Positions 4,260 through 5,084 of a DNA stretch of 5,084 bases are shown piece by piece. The stretch spans positions 1-5,084 of the forward strand of contig JAGWYI010000338.1 in NCBI GenBank assembly GCA_018969455.1, written 5' to 3'. Both the position numbers and the translations under genes were made by a program. Each line of letters opens with the position of its first letter. Within the stretch, counting starts at the first letter, position 1. A model generated the notes under the pieces. The model made no database searches, was not told the origin of the DNA, and worked only from the letters and a program-made list of their open reading frames with translations. Source of the stretch: Bacteroidota bacterium (lineage in GTDB: Bacteria; Bacteroidota; Bacteroidia; Chitinophagales; Saprospiraceae).

Positions 4260-5084
4260 TTATATGGTGTGTGCGGTAGGTTTTTCGAATAACTGGTCGA
4301 GTTGGGTTGCATAATTAGGCAAGCTGCTCCTGAATCTGTCGGGGAATATATAATAATGGTGAATCATGACCGGAAGTACATCTATTCCTGCCAAACCGAT
4401 GGTTTGTTCTATCGAACCTCGGTCCATCCCACTTACATGGGAAAGTTGGTCCCAAATATCTTCCTCTGAAGGAAGCGGCCAATTTGCATCGGGGTGTAAC
4501 ATTATATAGGCACGGGCGAATTCATGGAGGCCAATGTTGTAATATCGATTTGGTTGCATACATCCGAGTGCAAGTTCTCTTGCAGAAAAAATAAGGCATC
4601 CATCGGCTTCATACAATTCGGAGCTATGCGGGAATGGGTACTCCGGGCTGGGAAACGGCAAAGGATATACAATGACCTTTTCAAATTTTTTAAAGAGAAA
4701 GTCGTTTTTCCAAAAGGTAATGGTGGCGGCCTGAATGCTAATCATGGTGCTCAAATCAGGGGGGAGCTCGTCTTCAGGGAATGCGATGGGGGTCCAATCG
4801 AGGTTCATATTGAACAAAGCAACCCGTGCTCGGAACCGACGCTTTTCAAGCGGTGGTAAATTTTTATAAAATGGGGCGCTGCGTTCAACCAAACGGGTTA
4901 GACCTTCGCTGAGATCGGGCGGCCATTTTTGGTACCACCACCAATTTATTTGTGGAGCCAACACATAAGCCAAAATGGCGGTTACGAGAAAGGGAATCAT
5001 ATAAGGGGCATAGGAGGCATCCAGTTTCCAGGCGAGGTACAGGCACAACAAAACGGGGAGAAGCAGAAAAAAAACAATTCGATT
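4260..5084 (-). CDS. membrane-anchored MtfA/peptidase M90-like protein, 5'-partial, degenerate zinc site
   Basis: The reading frame is open to the right edge, so the start is outside the window; 274 residues are visible, numbered here from the edge codon. A TTG at 5049-5051 is the first possible start inside, but the frame continues upstream through hydrophobic residues (IVFFLLLPVLLCLYLAW). Two probable membrane segments lie at about 3-19 and 26-43, followed by a soluble domain. That domain resembles MtfA-type peptidases: LPPLEKRRFRARVALF, the ISIQAATITFW block, VIVYPLPF, and NIGLHEFARAYI where the family has a HEFAH motif. The first His and the Glu are kept (187, 188), but the second His is Arg191 (codon CGT at 4512-4514). 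By my alignment the Glu ligand of E. coli MtfA falls on His242 (codon at 4359-4361). Zinc binding and peptidase activity are therefore doubtful. It is tightly linked to recO, 3 nt apart. The family call is fairly sure; the function is unknown. Confidence 0.75.
   Translation of the reverse strand, partial: NRIVFFLLLPVLLCLYLAWKLDASYAPYMIPFLVTAILAYVLAPQINWWWYQKWPPDLSEGLTRLVERSAPFYKNLPPLEKRRFRARVALFNMNLDWTPIAFPEDELPPDLSTMISIQAATITFWKNDFLFKKFEKVIVYPLPFPSPEYPFPHSSELYEADGCLIFSARELALGCMQPNRYYNIGLHEFARAYIMLHPDANWPLPSEEDIWDQLSHVSGMDRGSIEQTIGLAGIDVLPVMIHHYYIFPDRFRSSLPNYATQLDQLFEKPTAHTI

Noticed and set aside
1..5084. CRISPR arrays, tRNA or rRNA genes, insertion sequences, attachment sites
   Set aside because: No regularly spaced repeats, cloverleaf-like stretches, transposase frames or long terminal repeats were seen. 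The region is a housekeeping operon.

Overview
The window carries the start of an S10 ribosomal-protein operon, read entirely on the minus strand, from a member of the Bacteroidota. Four things point to that phylum: the L2 motif NPVDHPMGGGEGR, with Met where proteobacteria have a second His; the sequence style of S10 and L3; a TTG / TAnnTTTG promoter in front of rpsJ; and start codons that mostly lack a Shine-Dalgarno sequence, as expected where the ribosome masks its anti-SD. The class within the phylum cannot be settled from these 5 kb.

In transcription order, from high to low coordinates: a 5'-truncated membrane-anchored protein of the MtfA / peptidase M90 type runs off the right edge (4260-5084). 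recO (3522-4256) starts only 3 nt after its stop codon. A 172-nt gap (3350-3521) follows, holding a weak terminator for recO, an AT-rich palindrome, a good Bacteroidota-type promoter and a 5'-UTR hairpin. The ribosomal genes then run rpsJ (S10), rplC (L3), rplD (L4), rplW (L23), rplB (L2) and rpsS (S19). rplV (L22) would come next, but no start for it appears in the last 34 nt. The rpsJ-rplC gap is 176 nt; the other ribosomal spacers are 25-64 nt.

The six ribosomal proteins are full-length and ordinary. They include the 30S head proteins S10 and S19, the large-subunit proteins L2 and L3 that support the peptidyl-transferase centre, and L4 and L23 that line the exit tunnel. RecO is a DNA-repair mediator.

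The less ordinary content lies between the genes and in the truncated protein. The rpsJ-rplC spacer contains nested, mutually exclusive inverted repeats. One is a terminator-like hairpin followed by UUUUUGUUUUU, which together look like a transcription attenuator. The rpsJ 5' UTR can fold into a long hairpin beginning at about the predicted transcription start. A cUUCGg tetraloop hairpin covers part of the rplD start codon. The M90-like protein keeps HE of the HExxH zinc motif, but the second His is Arg and the expected Glu ligand aligns with His, so it may be a pseudo-peptidase. recO and this gene sit where many Bacteroidota have fusA and the rest of the str operon. All RNA structures were found by reading base complementarity by eye, without energy calculation or comparison with relatives.
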